Positions 41,887-49,777 of a stretch of DNA of 64,000 bases are shown here, piece after piece. Made by a program: the position numbers and the translations under genes. The notes under the pieces are model-generated. The model did no database searches, was not told where the DNA came from, and saw only the letters and a program-made list of their open reading frames with translations. Position 1 is the first letter of the stretch; each line of letters starts with the position of its first letter. The stretch comes from Haloarcula rubripromontorii. Its GTDB lineage: Archaea; Halobacteriota; Halobacteria; Halobacteriales; Haloarculaceae. The stretch spans positions 1-64,000 of the forward strand of contig NZ_LIUF01000005.1 in assembly GCF_001280425.1 (NCBI RefSeq). Reading direction: 5' to 3'.

Positions 41887-43490
41887 CCCTCGATATCTCA
41901 CGCGAGGCGTTCGTCGAGTACGCCAAGGCCGACCGCCCGGTTGTCGTCCGCACCGCTGCCGAACTGAATGTTGATGTGGAGCCACTGACCGCGTACGCGG
42001 CGCTGACCGGTCGCACGAGCGACGTGGCGGCAAACGACTACACGTTCCTGCTTGAAAGCGCCGAGAAAGTCGCCTCCAGCGACCCCGACGGCGCGTTCGC
42101 ACCGGAGACCGACGACCGCCACGCCCGATTCTCCTTTGTCGGCTACGACCCGCGCGCCGTGGTCACGGTGACCGGCGACGAGAGCGACATCGAGGCGTTC
42201 GACGAGCGCTACGCCGACCTTGTGACGACGGATGGCGGCGACGTGGTTGATGACCTCCGGGCGGCGATGCCCGACGTGGCGCTGCGGAACTTCCCGGAGA
42301 TGGACCGCCAGCACCTCGAAGGCGGTCTCGTCGGCTTCCTCTCGTACGACGCTGTCTACGACCTCTGGCTCGACGAGGTGGGCCTCGACCGCCCGGACTC
42401 GCGGTTCCCCGACGCCCAGTTCGTCCTCACCACGTCGACGGTCCGGTTCGACCACGTCGAGGATACTGTCTCGCTCGTGTTCACGCCCGTAGTCAGGCAA
42501 GGCGAGGACGCCGGCGAGCGCTACGACGAACTGGCCGCCGAGGCCGAACGGGTCGAGAATATCCTCTCGGACCTCGCCCCGCTGGAGACTGGCGGCTTCC
42601 GCCGCGAGGATGAGGTTGCCGGGCCACAGGACGAGTACGAGGCTGCCGTCGAGCGCGCCAAGGAGTACGTCCTCTCGGGGGACATTTACCAGGGCGTCAT
42701 CTCCCGGACCCGCGAGCTGTACGGCGAGGTCGACTCGCTGGGCTTCTACGAGGCGCTCCGGGCGGTGAACCCCTCGCCGTACATGTACCTGCTGGGCTAC
42801 GACGACCTGACCATCGTCGGCGCGAGCCCGGAGACGCTCGTTTCGGTCGCCGGTGACCACGTCGTCTCGAACCCCATCGCGGGGACGTGTCCACGGGGGA
42901 ACTCCCCCGTCGAGGACCGCCGCCTCGCCGGCGAGATGCTCGCCGACGGAAAAGAGCGGGCCGAACATACGATGCTCGTGGACCTCGCGCGCAACGACGT
43001 GCGCCGGGTCGCCGAGGCCGGGAGCGTCCGCGTCCCCGAGTTCATGAACGTCCTCAAGTACAGCCACGTCCAGCACATCGAGTCGACGGTGACGGGCCGA
43101 CTCGCCGAAGAGAAGGACGCCTTCGACGCCGCTCGGGCGACCTTCCCGGCGGGAACCCTCTCCGGTGCGCCGAAGATTCGCGCCATGGAGATCATCGACG
43201 AACTCGAACGCTCGCCGCGTGGCCCCTACGGCGGCGGCGTCGGCTACTTCGACTGGGATGGCGACACCGACTTCGCTATCGTCATCCGCTCGGCGACGGT
43301 CGAAGACGAGGGCGACCGGGACCGCATCACGGTCCAGGCCGGGGCCGGAATCGTCGCGGATTCGGACCCCGAAAGCGAGTACGTCGAGACCGAACAGAAG
43401 ATGGACGGCGTGTTGACGGCCCTGGAGGAAATCGAGGGGGACCCTGTCCACGCTGGGAGCGACGACACCCCGGAGGAGGTGACCCGATGA
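41883..43490 (+). CDS. trpE: anthranilate synthase component I TrpE
   Basis: The 535-residue subunit makes anthranilate from chorismate using ammonia from TrpG. The LLES feedback site is at residues 56-59 (YTFLLESAEK), so inhibition by tryptophan is expected. The chorismate-binding domain shows SGDIYQGVISR, NPSPYMYLLGYDD, IAGTCPRGNS, HTMLVDLARNDVRRV and GAPKIRAMEIIDELE. It overlaps trpF and trpG by ATGA, consistent with equal production of the two synthase subunits. Confidence 0.94.
   Translation: MTLDISREAFVEYAKADRPVVVRTAAELNVDVEPLTAYAALTGRTSDVAANDYTFLLESAEKVASSDPDGAFAPETDDRHARFSFVGYDPRAVVTVTGDESDIEAFDERYADLVTTDGGDVVDDLRAAMPDVALRNFPEMDRQHLEGGLVGFLSYDAVYDLWLDEVGLDRPDSRFPDAQFVLTTSTVRFDHVEDTVSLVFTPVVRQGEDAGERYDELAAEAERVENILSDLAPLETGGFRREDEVAGPQDEYEAAVERAKEYVLSGDIYQGVISRTRELYGEVDSLGFYEALRAVNPSPYMYLLGYDDLTIVGASPETLVSVAGDHVVSNPIAGTCPRGNSPVEDRRLAGEMLADGKERAEHTMLVDLARNDVRRVAEAGSVRVPEFMNVLKYSHVQHIESTVTGRLAEEKDAFDAARATFPAGTLSGAPKIRAMEIIDELERSPRGPYGGGVGYFDWDGDTDFAIVIRSATVEDEGDRDRITVQAGAGIVADSDPESEYVETEQKMDGVLTALEEIEGDPVHAGSDDTPEEVTR
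43475..43482 (+). promoter_or_regulatory. strong ribosome binding site for trpG
   Basis: GGAGGTGA, a full match to the 16S 3' end, lies four bases before ATG 43487 inside the end of trpE. It would allow independent or coupled initiation on trpG. Confidence 0.7.
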
Positions 43491-44110
43491 GCGCGTCACA
43501 GCCGGCCGCCGAGGACGCCGTCAGGGACGACCTTCGGGTGCTGTTCGTGGACAACTTCGACTCCTTTACCTACAACCTCGTCGAGTACGTCTCCGAACAC
43601 GCAGAGACCGAAGTCGTCCGCAACACCGCGACGCTCGCTGAGGTCGAGGCATTCGACCCTGACGCGATCATCCTTTCGCCGGGTCCGGGCCACCCGAAGA
43701 ACGAACGGGATGTCGGGGTGACACTGGAAGTCCTCAGGGAAGTCAGTCCTGACGTGCCGACGCTCGGGGTCTGTCTCGGCCTCGAATCGGCGGTGTACGC
43801 CTACGGCGGCAGCATCGGGCGCGCGCCGGAACCCATCCACGGCAAGGCGTTTCCTATCGACCACGACGGGAAGGGCGTCTTCGCGGGCCTCGAACAGGGC
43901 TTTCAGGGCGGGCGCTATCACTCGCTCATCGCGGCCGATGTTCCCGAGGCGTTCGTCGTCAGTGCGACGACGGAGACCGAAGACGGGACAGAGCTGGTGA
44001 TGGGCGTCCGCCACCGGGAGTACCCCATCGAGGCCGTCCAGTTCCATCCGGAGTCGGTCCTGACCGCGGTCGGCCACGACGTCATCAGGAACTTCCTCGC
44101 CGGTCTCTAG
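43487..44110 (+). CDS. trpG: anthranilate synthase glutamine amidotransferase TrpG
   Basis: This 207-residue class I glutaminase supplies ammonia to TrpE. VLFVDNFDSFTYNLVEYV, ILSPGPGHPKNE, GVCLGLESAVYAYGG with the nucleophile Cys, and AVQFHPESVL with catalytic His and Glu are visible. The usual C-L-G-H-Q reads C-L-G-L-E, losing the glutamine-contacting Gln. ATG 43487 overlaps the trpE stop. Its own stop TAG lies in a CTAG shared with the convergent small membrane gene. Confidence 0.92.
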   Translation: MSASQPAAEDAVRDDLRVLFVDNFDSFTYNLVEYVSEHAETEVVRNTATLAEVEAFDPDAIILSPGPGHPKNERDVGVTLEVLREVSPDVPTLGVCLGLESAVYAYGGSIGRAPEPIHGKAFPIDHDGKGVFAGLEQGFQGGRYHSLIAADVPEAFVVSATTETEDGTELVMGVRHREYPIEAVQFHPESVLTAVGHDVIRNFLAGL

Positions 44111-44292
44111 ATGACCTGAAAGCCCAGCATTCCGAGTATCCAGAGGACGGCGACGGCGATGATAGCGATGATGACGAGCCGCCACGCCACCTTCATCACG
44201 AGCCGACCGACCAGTAGCACCACAGCGATAGCCAGCAAGCCGACGAGTATCGCTGGCGGCGAGAGTGCCCCGAGCTGGAGGAGTGGCAACAT
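44107..44292 (-). CDS. small two-helix membrane protein, 61 residues
   Basis: From ATG 44292 (LPLLQLGALSPPAILVGLL) the protein is almost entirely two hydrophobic helices with a short K/R turn (GRLVMKVAWRLV). It has no recognised function. Its stop is formed from the same CTAG that ends trpG on the other strand. Confidence 0.6.
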   Translation of the reverse strand: MLPLLQLGALSPPAILVGLLAIAVVLLVGRLVMKVAWRLVIIAIIAVAVLWILGMLGFQVI

Positions 44293-44375
44293 AGTACAGA
44301 TAGGAATGCCCACGGGGAAATACTTCGTGGCCGCATCGCCAAAGATTCAAACGGCCAGATGTGCTACGCGATGAC

Positions 44376-44576
44376 ATGAGCGTCGCCGGACTGTGCGAAC
44401 TCTGTGAGCGCCCGGACGTGGACCACACCTGCGACAGGTGCGGGCGGCTCGTCTGTGACCGTCACTGGGACGATGACACCGGGATGTGCGTCGAGTGTGG
44501 GTCGGAGGTCGGCCGGCCGAGCGACCGCGTCCCGTCGGAGGACATGCCCGACGGCGTCGACACGTATCGGTTCTGA
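44376..44576 (+). CDS. small zinc-finger protein (HIT-like), 66 residues
   Basis: Starting at ATG 44376 (SVAGLCELCERPDVDHTCD), it has C-x2-C, C-x2-C, a Cys-x3-His pair (LVCDRHW) and a final C-x2-C (MCVECG), enough ligands for two zinc ions in a HIT/MYND-type cross-brace. The tail is acidic. Such small zinc proteins are common in haloarchaea and act as regulators or adaptors. Its TGA is immediately followed by the convergent pyrF stop. Confidence 0.72.
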   Translation: MSVAGLCELCERPDVDHTCDRCGRLVCDRHWDDDTGMCVECGSEVGRPSDRVPSEDMPDGVDTYRF

Positions 44577-45410
44577 CTATCGGAACTGGTTCAGACGCTG
44601 TTTGAGTTGTTTGGCGGACTGTCCGGCGGCCTTGAAGAACGCATCACCTGAGTCGTCCCGGCGCGTGTCGGCGTCCTCGCCAGCGAAGATGATGCCCCGC
44701 GAGGAGTTGACGAGGCCGACGCCGTCCGCGAGGCCGTGTTCGACGGCCGCCTCGGCGTCCCCGCCCTGTGCGCCCACACCGGGGACGAGAAACGGGATGT
44801 CCGGGACCAGTTCGCGGATTTCTTCGAGTTCGTCGGGATTCGTTGCACCGACGACTAAGCCGACGTTGCCGTTCCCGTTCCAGAGGTCCGCGAGGTGGAC
44901 GACCCGCTCGTACAGTTTCTCGCCGGAGGCCAGTTCGAGGTCCTGTAAGTCCTCGCCGCCGGGGTTCGATGTGCGCCCGAGAACGAACACGCCCTTGTCA
45001 GCGCGCTGGAGGAACGGCTCTAAGGAGTCCCGACCGAGAAAGGGGTTGACCGTGATGGCGTCGGCGGCGGGGCCTGCCTCGTCGTCGAGAATCTGGGCGT
45101 ACTGCCGTGCAGTGTTGCCGATGTCGCCCCGCTTTGCGTCCAGCAACACGGGCACGTCCTTCCCGTGGGCGTAGGCGATTGTTTCTTCGAGGGCGCGCCA
45201 GCCGTCGGGGTCCTCGTAGAAGGCGGCGTTTGGCTTGTAGCATGCGGCGTGCTCGTGGGTCGCGTCGATGATTCGGCGGTTGAACTGCCAGCGCGGGAGG
45301 TCAGCGTCCAGCACGCTGTCTGGGAGGCGGTCAGGGTCCGGGTCGAGGCCGACCGATACCACGCTGTCGGCGGTCGCGATGCGGTCCGCGAGGCGGTCGA
45401 AGAAGTGCAT
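44577..45410 (-). CDS. pyrF: orotidine 5'-phosphate decarboxylase PyrF (type 2)
   Basis: The 277-residue enzyme makes UMP. VSVGLDPDPDRLP binds the ligand early, VPVLLDAKRGDIGNTA carries the catalytic Lys-x-x-Asp-type network, and ITVNPFLGRDSLEPFL, FLVPGVGAQGGD and NSSRGIIFAG complete the long bacterial-like form (pyrF subfamily 2) used by haloarchaea. The start is ATG 45410. It is convergent with the zinc-finger gene, zero bases apart. Confidence 0.94.
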   Translation of the reverse strand: MHFFDRLADRIATADSVVSVGLDPDPDRLPDSVLDADLPRWQFNRRIIDATHEHAACYKPNAAFYEDPDGWRALEETIAYAHGKDVPVLLDAKRGDIGNTARQYAQILDDEAGPAADAITVNPFLGRDSLEPFLQRADKGVFVLGRTSNPGGEDLQDLELASGEKLYERVVHLADLWNGNGNVGLVVGATNPDELEEIRELVPDIPFLVPGVGAQGGDAEAAVEHGLADGVGLVNSSRGIIFAGEDADTRRDDSGDAFFKAAGQSAKQLKQRLNQFR

Positions 45411-45532
45411 AGATACCGCGGCGGTTGGCAGCGATACAAGCGTTTCCTTCTCGCGTCGTCCCCGGCTTCAGTGGAATCAGATTTGATATTCATCCCCCCT
45501 GTCTATTTTACACCGGAGGTAAAAGCCCGCGT

Positions 45533-46015
45533 ATGGATCGTTTCGTGGATGTCGGTCACGTGGCCGAGACCCTCCCAGACCTGAGCGAAGCCCTGGATGA
45601 CCCACGGCTGCGGCAGTTCGGACTCGTCGGCGGTGTCGTGCTCGTAGCCCTCGGCGCGCTTCTATCGCTCGCGCCCGCGTCCGAACAGTGGCTGTTCTGG
45701 TCGTACGCCGTCGCCGCGACGCTGGTGTTTATCGGCGTCCCGATGCTGTGTCTCGGTCTCGCCGCCCCCGACCCGGAACCCGGGTCGCTGTTACACCTCG
45801 GCATCGAACTGACGCCGACACAGCGCCGGGCCGTCGCGCTGGGCTCGCTCTGTATCACAGTGACACCGATTGTCATCGCCGTCGGGACGCCGCTTGGCCT
45901 CCCGACGCTGGTGCTTGCTATCGCAGCCGTGACGGCCATACTCGGCTCCGTACTCATCCTCACCGGGTTCGTCGCATGGACGTCCGCAGCTATCGCTGAA
46001 CCGAGCCGCCACTGA
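45533..46015 (+). CDS. four-helix membrane protein, unknown function
   Basis: This 160-residue protein has a short soluble N-terminus (DRFVDVGHVAETLPDLSEAL) and four membrane helices grouped as two hairpins, separated by PDPEPGSLLHLGIELTPTQRR. The ATG at 45533 follows GGAGGT at 45515-45520, twelve bases away, which is loose for a ribosome site. The family is not recognised; the composition is typical of haloarchaeal conserved hypotheticals. Confidence 0.65.
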   Translation: MDRFVDVGHVAETLPDLSEALDDPRLRQFGLVGGVVLVALGALLSLAPASEQWLFWSYAVAATLVFIGVPMLCLGLAAPDPEPGSLLHLGIELTPTQRRAVALGSLCITVTPIVIAVGTPLGLPTLVLAIAAVTAILGSVLILTGFVAWTSAAIAEPSRH

Positions 46016-46063
46016 TTGCAGTTCAGCCGCTGTCCAACCGTTTTCGCCCCTCGAAAGACCGTG

Positions 46064-46408
46064 CTACCCCGAGAGAGTCTGCTCCAGCACGTCGACCGCA
46101 GATTTTACCGCCGCGCCGCTGTGAACAACAACGGTTCTCCCGTCGGTCGTGACATCGGCCCGCTCTGGGACGATTGCGGGCTCCGCGTTCAGGACCAGTC
46201 GGGCCGTCTCCGGCGTCACCTCAACAACCGCCACTTCGGTGTCGTCGGTCGTCACGCGGTAAGCGAACGCCCCGTCTGGCGTCGGTTCCACGTCTCTGTC
46301 CGCATCAACGACGGAAACGTCCGCGAGCGGGCCGCGCTGGAGGCCGGTCAACTCCGAGGCGAGCAACTGTCCGATCCGCCGGCCGTCAGTGATTCTGTCT
46401 TTGACCAT
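46064..46408 (-). CDS. conserved haloarchaeal hypothetical protein, 114 residues
   Basis: A small acidic alpha/beta protein: KDRITDGRRIGQLLASELTG, then TPDGAFAYRVTTDDTEVAVV and VHSGAAVKSAVDVLEQTL. Its ATG shares a base with the stop of the DUF2240 gene (TGATG), so the two are translationally coupled and probably work together. No function can be named. Confidence 0.65.
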   Translation of the reverse strand: MVKDRITDGRRIGQLLASELTGLQRGPLADVSVVDADRDVEPTPDGAFAYRVTTDDTEVAVVEVTPETARLVLNAEPAIVPERADVTTDGRTVVVHSGAAVKSAVDVLEQTLSG

Positions 46409-46848
46409 CAGAGTTCCTCCCGAACGTCCGCCGCGACGGCTTCGACGTCGACACCCTCACTTCGCGCATACACGACAGCCGCAGCCTCAAGCGTAACGCC
46501 GATGTCGGACTGAAGTGCGTTGATGCCGGCGACGGCGGTTTGTTTCTCCATACCGGCCTCGACGACAGCGTCGAGCACTCGCTCGAACGTCGACCGCGAC
46601 TGGAGGATTTCCTCGCCCGGCGTGAACCCATCCGGGATATCGGTGTGCGTGGCGTCGAAGCCGACGACGAGGTCGTCGTCGTCCCGTTCGACTAACCCTT
46701 CGCTTGCGGCCACATCGACCAGTGTCTTGGCCTGATCGGGCGAGAACCAGTTCCGGTCCAGCGAGAGCGCGACGACGAACTCGCTTTCCGCCATCCGGTC
46801 GGTTCCACGCTGGCGGAACGGCGCGGCGACGGCCGTCTTCAGACTCAT
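46408..46848 (-). CDS. DUF2240 family protein
   Basis: From ATG 46848 the product is 146 residues. VALSLDRNWFSPDQAKTLVD is the recognisable DUF2240 signature. Then come a short SEGLVERDDDDLVVGFD winged-helix-like part and a C-terminal helical region, QTAVAGINALQSDIGVTLEA. It is an archaeal family of unknown role, possibly nucleic-acid linked. It is coupled to the next gene by a one-base overlap and diverges from rps8e. Confidence 0.8.
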   Translation of the reverse strand: MSLKTAVAAPFRQRGTDRMAESEFVVALSLDRNWFSPDQAKTLVDVAASEGLVERDDDDLVVGFDATHTDIPDGFTPGEEILQSRSTFERVLDAVVEAGMEKQTAVAGINALQSDIGVTLEAAAVVYARSEGVDVEAVAADVREEL

Positions 46849-46938
46849 CGTCAAAGCAACCGCTCGGCACGGGGGTAATGATTACGATGGCGAGTCGGCA
46901 TCGAACGGTTCAAGTAGCCGCTGGGTCTTCCTTCCCCT

Positions 46939-47310
46939 ATGAAAGACCAGGGACGCTCCCCTCGCAAGCGGACAGGCGGACGCCGACGACCGAACCACAA
47001 GAAGAAGAAACACGAGCTCGGCAAGGACACCGTCGAGACGCAGGTCGGCGAGCAGCGACTGAAGACCGTCGACTCCCGCGGCAACACCCAGAAGGTCCGT
47101 GCGGTCAAGACCGACGTTGCGAGCATCGCTGACGGCGCGGAAACCATCGAGGCGACCATCGAGAACGTCGTGGAGAACCCGTCGAACCCGAACTACGCCC
47201 GCCGAAACATCATCACGAAAGGCGCAATCCTCGAAACCTCCGAGGGACGTGCCCGCGTGACTTCCCGTCCCGGGCAGCACGGGCAGGTCAACGCCGTGCT
47301 TGTCGAGTAA
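46939..47310 (+). CDS. rps8e: 30S ribosomal protein S8e
   Basis: This 123-residue basic protein starts KDQGRSPRKRTGGRRRPNHK, followed by KKKHELGKDTVETQVGE. It ends ARRNIITKGAILETSEGRAR and SRPGQHGQVNAVLVE, all characteristic of archaeal and eukaryotic S8e. Its many basic residues contrast with the acidic proteome and reflect rRNA binding. Confidence 0.96.
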   Translation: MKDQGRSPRKRTGGRRRPNHKKKKHELGKDTVETQVGEQRLKTVDSRGNTQKVRAVKTDVASIADGAETIEATIENVVENPSNPNYARRNIITKGAILETSEGRARVTSRPGQHGQVNAVLVE

Positions 47311-47359
47311 TCCGGCACGCAATCAGCGTTTTCAGCTGGCCACAGATCCGGAGCGACTG

Positions 47360-48358
47360 CTACGGCCGTGGCGCGGCCTTCTGGAGTGCGCTTTCGGCGA
47401 TATTGCCGCCGTAGTCTGCAGTCCGGGACAGCGAGTCCACCACGCGGCCAAGTAGTTGTGCGCTCTGTGGATCCAGCTCCCTGACTTTGCCGTCGACCTC
47501 GCGGGCGGTTTCATCGACTTCGGGAATGCGGGACCGAGCCTCGTTTGCCAGTTCGACGGCCTCGTCGTTGTCGTCAGCTAACAGCGCATCCATCGCGGTT
47601 TCGGGGACGGCAATGGCTTCGGTCTCCAGCTGGTCGAGAAGGTCGGCGGTTTCGCCGGTGATTTCGTCGATCTCCTGTGAGAGGCCGGCGATCTTGGTCG
47701 CGTGGTCGGCGATACGTTCGAGTTGCCGGGCGCTGGACTGGTAATCGAACACGGTCTCGCGAGGGAAGCCAATCTCGTTGGCAGCCGTCGGATTGCGGAG
47801 GACGGTTCGGAACACGCGCGAGACCATGTACCAGAGCCGGTCCACGTCGTCGTCGCGTTGCATTACGTCTTCTGCGAGATCGTTGTCGTCTTCGATGAGC
47901 GCCTCGACGGCATCGGAGAGCATCGTTAGCGACACGAGTCGCATACGTGTGATGGCGTTGAGAACAGAGAGTTCCGAAGAGTCAAGCAGGTCCTGCAGAA
48001 CAACACGGTCAGCCGTTTCCTCGATCATCTCTAAGCCGACCAGTCCTTGCGTCGCATCGCGGATGATGCGTCGCTGTTCGGCCGTGATCCGGGCGGCTTC
48101 CAGTCGGATGATGTCGAAGCCGCTGACGTACATCGTCATCACTGCTCGCGTGAGTTCGTGCCTGTTTTCGAGGCCGGTCACGTCCAGCGTTCCCTCGACG
48201 TGGTCGTTGCCGTGCTGTGGCGAAACCAGTAGCAGGTCGTCTTCGGCATAAAACTCGACGATACTGCCGCTCTCGACACCGTTCTCTGTCGCCCACTCCT
48301 TCGGTAATGAGACGGTATACGTGGACCCACCCGTCAACTGTACTTTGCGCGTCTCCAT
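47360..48358 (-). CDS. AbrB-PhoU fusion, phosphate uptake regulator
   Basis: A 332-residue protein. Residues 1-50 form a SpoVT/AbrB-type DNA-binding swapped-hairpin (RKVQLTGGSTYTVSLPKEWA, GSIVEFYAEDDLLLVSP). The remainder holds two PhoU helical bundles, with QLERIADHATKIAG and a later SRTADYGGNIAES. The fusion can bind DNA and probably sense phosphate status, so it is the natural regulator of the divergent pstSCAB operon. TTTATAAA at 48383-48390 gives its own promoter, 25-32 bases upstream. Confidence 0.87.
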   Translation of the reverse strand: METRKVQLTGGSTYTVSLPKEWATENGVESGSIVEFYAEDDLLLVSPQHGNDHVEGTLDVTGLENRHELTRAVMTMYVSGFDIIRLEAARITAEQRRIIRDATQGLVGLEMIEETADRVVLQDLLDSSELSVLNAITRMRLVSLTMLSDAVEALIEDDNDLAEDVMQRDDDVDRLWYMVSRVFRTVLRNPTAANEIGFPRETVFDYQSSARQLERIADHATKIAGLSQEIDEITGETADLLDQLETEAIAVPETAMDALLADDNDEAVELANEARSRIPEVDETAREVDGKVRELDPQSAQLLGRVVDSLSRTADYGGNIAESALQKAAPRP

Positions 48359-48382
48359 AGTACTACAAATACGCGCCAGGGA

Positions 48383-48390
48383 TTTATAAA
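48383..48390 (-). promoter_or_regulatory. TATA box of the AbrB-PhoU gene
   Basis: TTTATAAA lies 25-32 bases upstream of the ATG at 48358, suited to a leaderless transcript. Confidence 0.6.
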
Positions 48391-48586
48391 ATGTGCTTTG
48401 ACTATATATCGCCGGCTGGAACTCTGTCTGATATTGTCATGGAATCACAACACACTGTGAATGCACTATTCCAAGTGGTCTGCCAACAACAGGCCTGTCG
48501 TGGATTCCGTTCCGAATCAGGCCGAAATCGGGTTCAGACAACCGCTGAGTCGGTTTCACGGGATAGGTTGGTAGGACCACATAATA

Positions 48587-48622
48587 CTATATAGAAGTAT
48601 ATAGCGTTTATATCCGGATATA
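48587..48622 (+). promoter_or_regulatory. palindromic AT-rich control region upstream of pstS
   Basis: CTATATA-GAAG-TATATAG (48587-48604) is a spaced inverted repeat, and TATATCCGGATATA (48609-48622) is a perfect 14-base palindrome. They lie 44-79 bases before the pstS ATG, where a TATA element and its upstream control site would be expected. They are candidates for phosphate-box elements and for AbrB-PhoU binding. Confidence 0.55.
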
Positions 48623-48665
48623 GGGCTAATAGTAGGGTACTTATCCGCTCTTCATCTGAAACTGG

Positions 48666-49694
48666 ATGATGACAGATTCACCGAGCGGTGGGTTCTCCCG
48701 TCGTCGTTTTTTGACGAGTTCCGGTGCAATCGGAGCGCTGGCACTGGCCGGCTGTACCGAACAGTCCTCCGATGGCAGTGACGGAAGCTCCGGTAACAAC
48801 GGTGGCAGCACCGACAGTAGCGGCAGCGGACAGCTGTCCGGTGAAATTACGATTACAGGGAGCAGCACGGTGTTCCCCCTCGCGACGGCCGTCGCAAACG
48901 AATTCCAGAAGCAACACGGCCAAGTCAACATCAGTCTCTCCTCTACAGGGTCCGGTGGCGGCTTCAGCAACCACTTCTGTGTCGGAAACGCTGAGTTCAA
49001 CAACGCCTCACGGCCGATTTCTAGCGAAGAGGAGCAGCTCTGTGCCGATAACGACATTGAGTTCCACGAGATTCAGGTCGCCACGGACGCGGTGACCGTT
49101 ATCGTCAACACGGAGAACGACTGGGTTGACTGCGTGACGCCGGAACAGCTCAGACAGATGTGGCGCGCAGACGGTGCGTCGACCTGGGCAGACGTGAATT
49201 CGGACTGGCCCGACGAGCCGATCAACCGGTTCGGTGCCGCCGACACGTCCGGGACGTTCGATTACTTCAACGAGGCGATTCTCGGCGAGGAAGCAGACCA
49301 CACCAGCAACTACGAAGCGACCGAACAGGATAATCTCATCCTGCAGGGCGTCCAGCAGGACCAGTACGCCATCGGCTACTTCGGCTTCGCTTACTACCAG
49401 AGCAACACGGACGCAGTCACGGCACTCAGCATTGACAACGGCGACGGCTGTGTCGAGCCGTCGCTGGAGACAGCCAAGGCCGGCGATTACCAGCCCCTTT
49501 CGCGCCCCCTGTTCACCTATCCGCAGAAGGGCGCACTCGCCGAGGAGCACGTCGCCGAGTTCGCTCGGTACTTCATCGAGCAGAGCGCCAACACTGAACT
49601 CGTCGCCGAGGAGATCGGCTACGTCCCACGGACCGAGGAAGCGATGCAGGAGGAACTCGACGCCCTCAACGAAGTTATCGACGAGGTCCAGTAA
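48666..49694 (+). CDS. pstS: phosphate ABC transporter substrate-binding lipoprotein PstS
   Basis: The 342-residue protein has a twin-arginine signal (SRRRFLTSSGAIGALALAGC) with the lipobox Cys30, so it is exported folded by Tat and lipid-anchored outside. After a Ser/Gly/Asn linker come ITITGSSTVFPLATAVANEF, SLSSTGSGGGFSNHFCVG, NNASRPI and FGAADTSGTFDYFNEAI, the phosphate-binding loops. ATG codons at 48666 and 48669 are both possible. It is the first gene of pstSCAB. Confidence 0.94.
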   Translation: MMTDSPSGGFSRRRFLTSSGAIGALALAGCTEQSSDGSDGSSGNNGGSTDSSGSGQLSGEITITGSSTVFPLATAVANEFQKQHGQVNISLSSTGSGGGFSNHFCVGNAEFNNASRPISSEEEQLCADNDIEFHEIQVATDAVTVIVNTENDWVDCVTPEQLRQMWRADGASTWADVNSDWPDEPINRFGAADTSGTFDYFNEAILGEEADHTSNYEATEQDNLILQGVQQDQYAIGYFGFAYYQSNTDAVTALSIDNGDGCVEPSLETAKAGDYQPLSRPLFTYPQKGALAEEHVAEFARYFIEQSANTELVAEEIGYVPRTEEAMQEELDALNEVIDEVQ

Positions 49695-49777
49695 CGAGTC
49701 AGATATATAGACAATAGAGAACTACAGAGACAATAACACACTTTTCCCGAGATACATAGAATGAGTGAACAACACCG

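Noticed and set aside
41898-43499. 533-codon minus-strand frame opposite trpE
   Set aside because: It is an antisense shadow. TrpE on the plus strand is unambiguous and the antisense protein has no family features.
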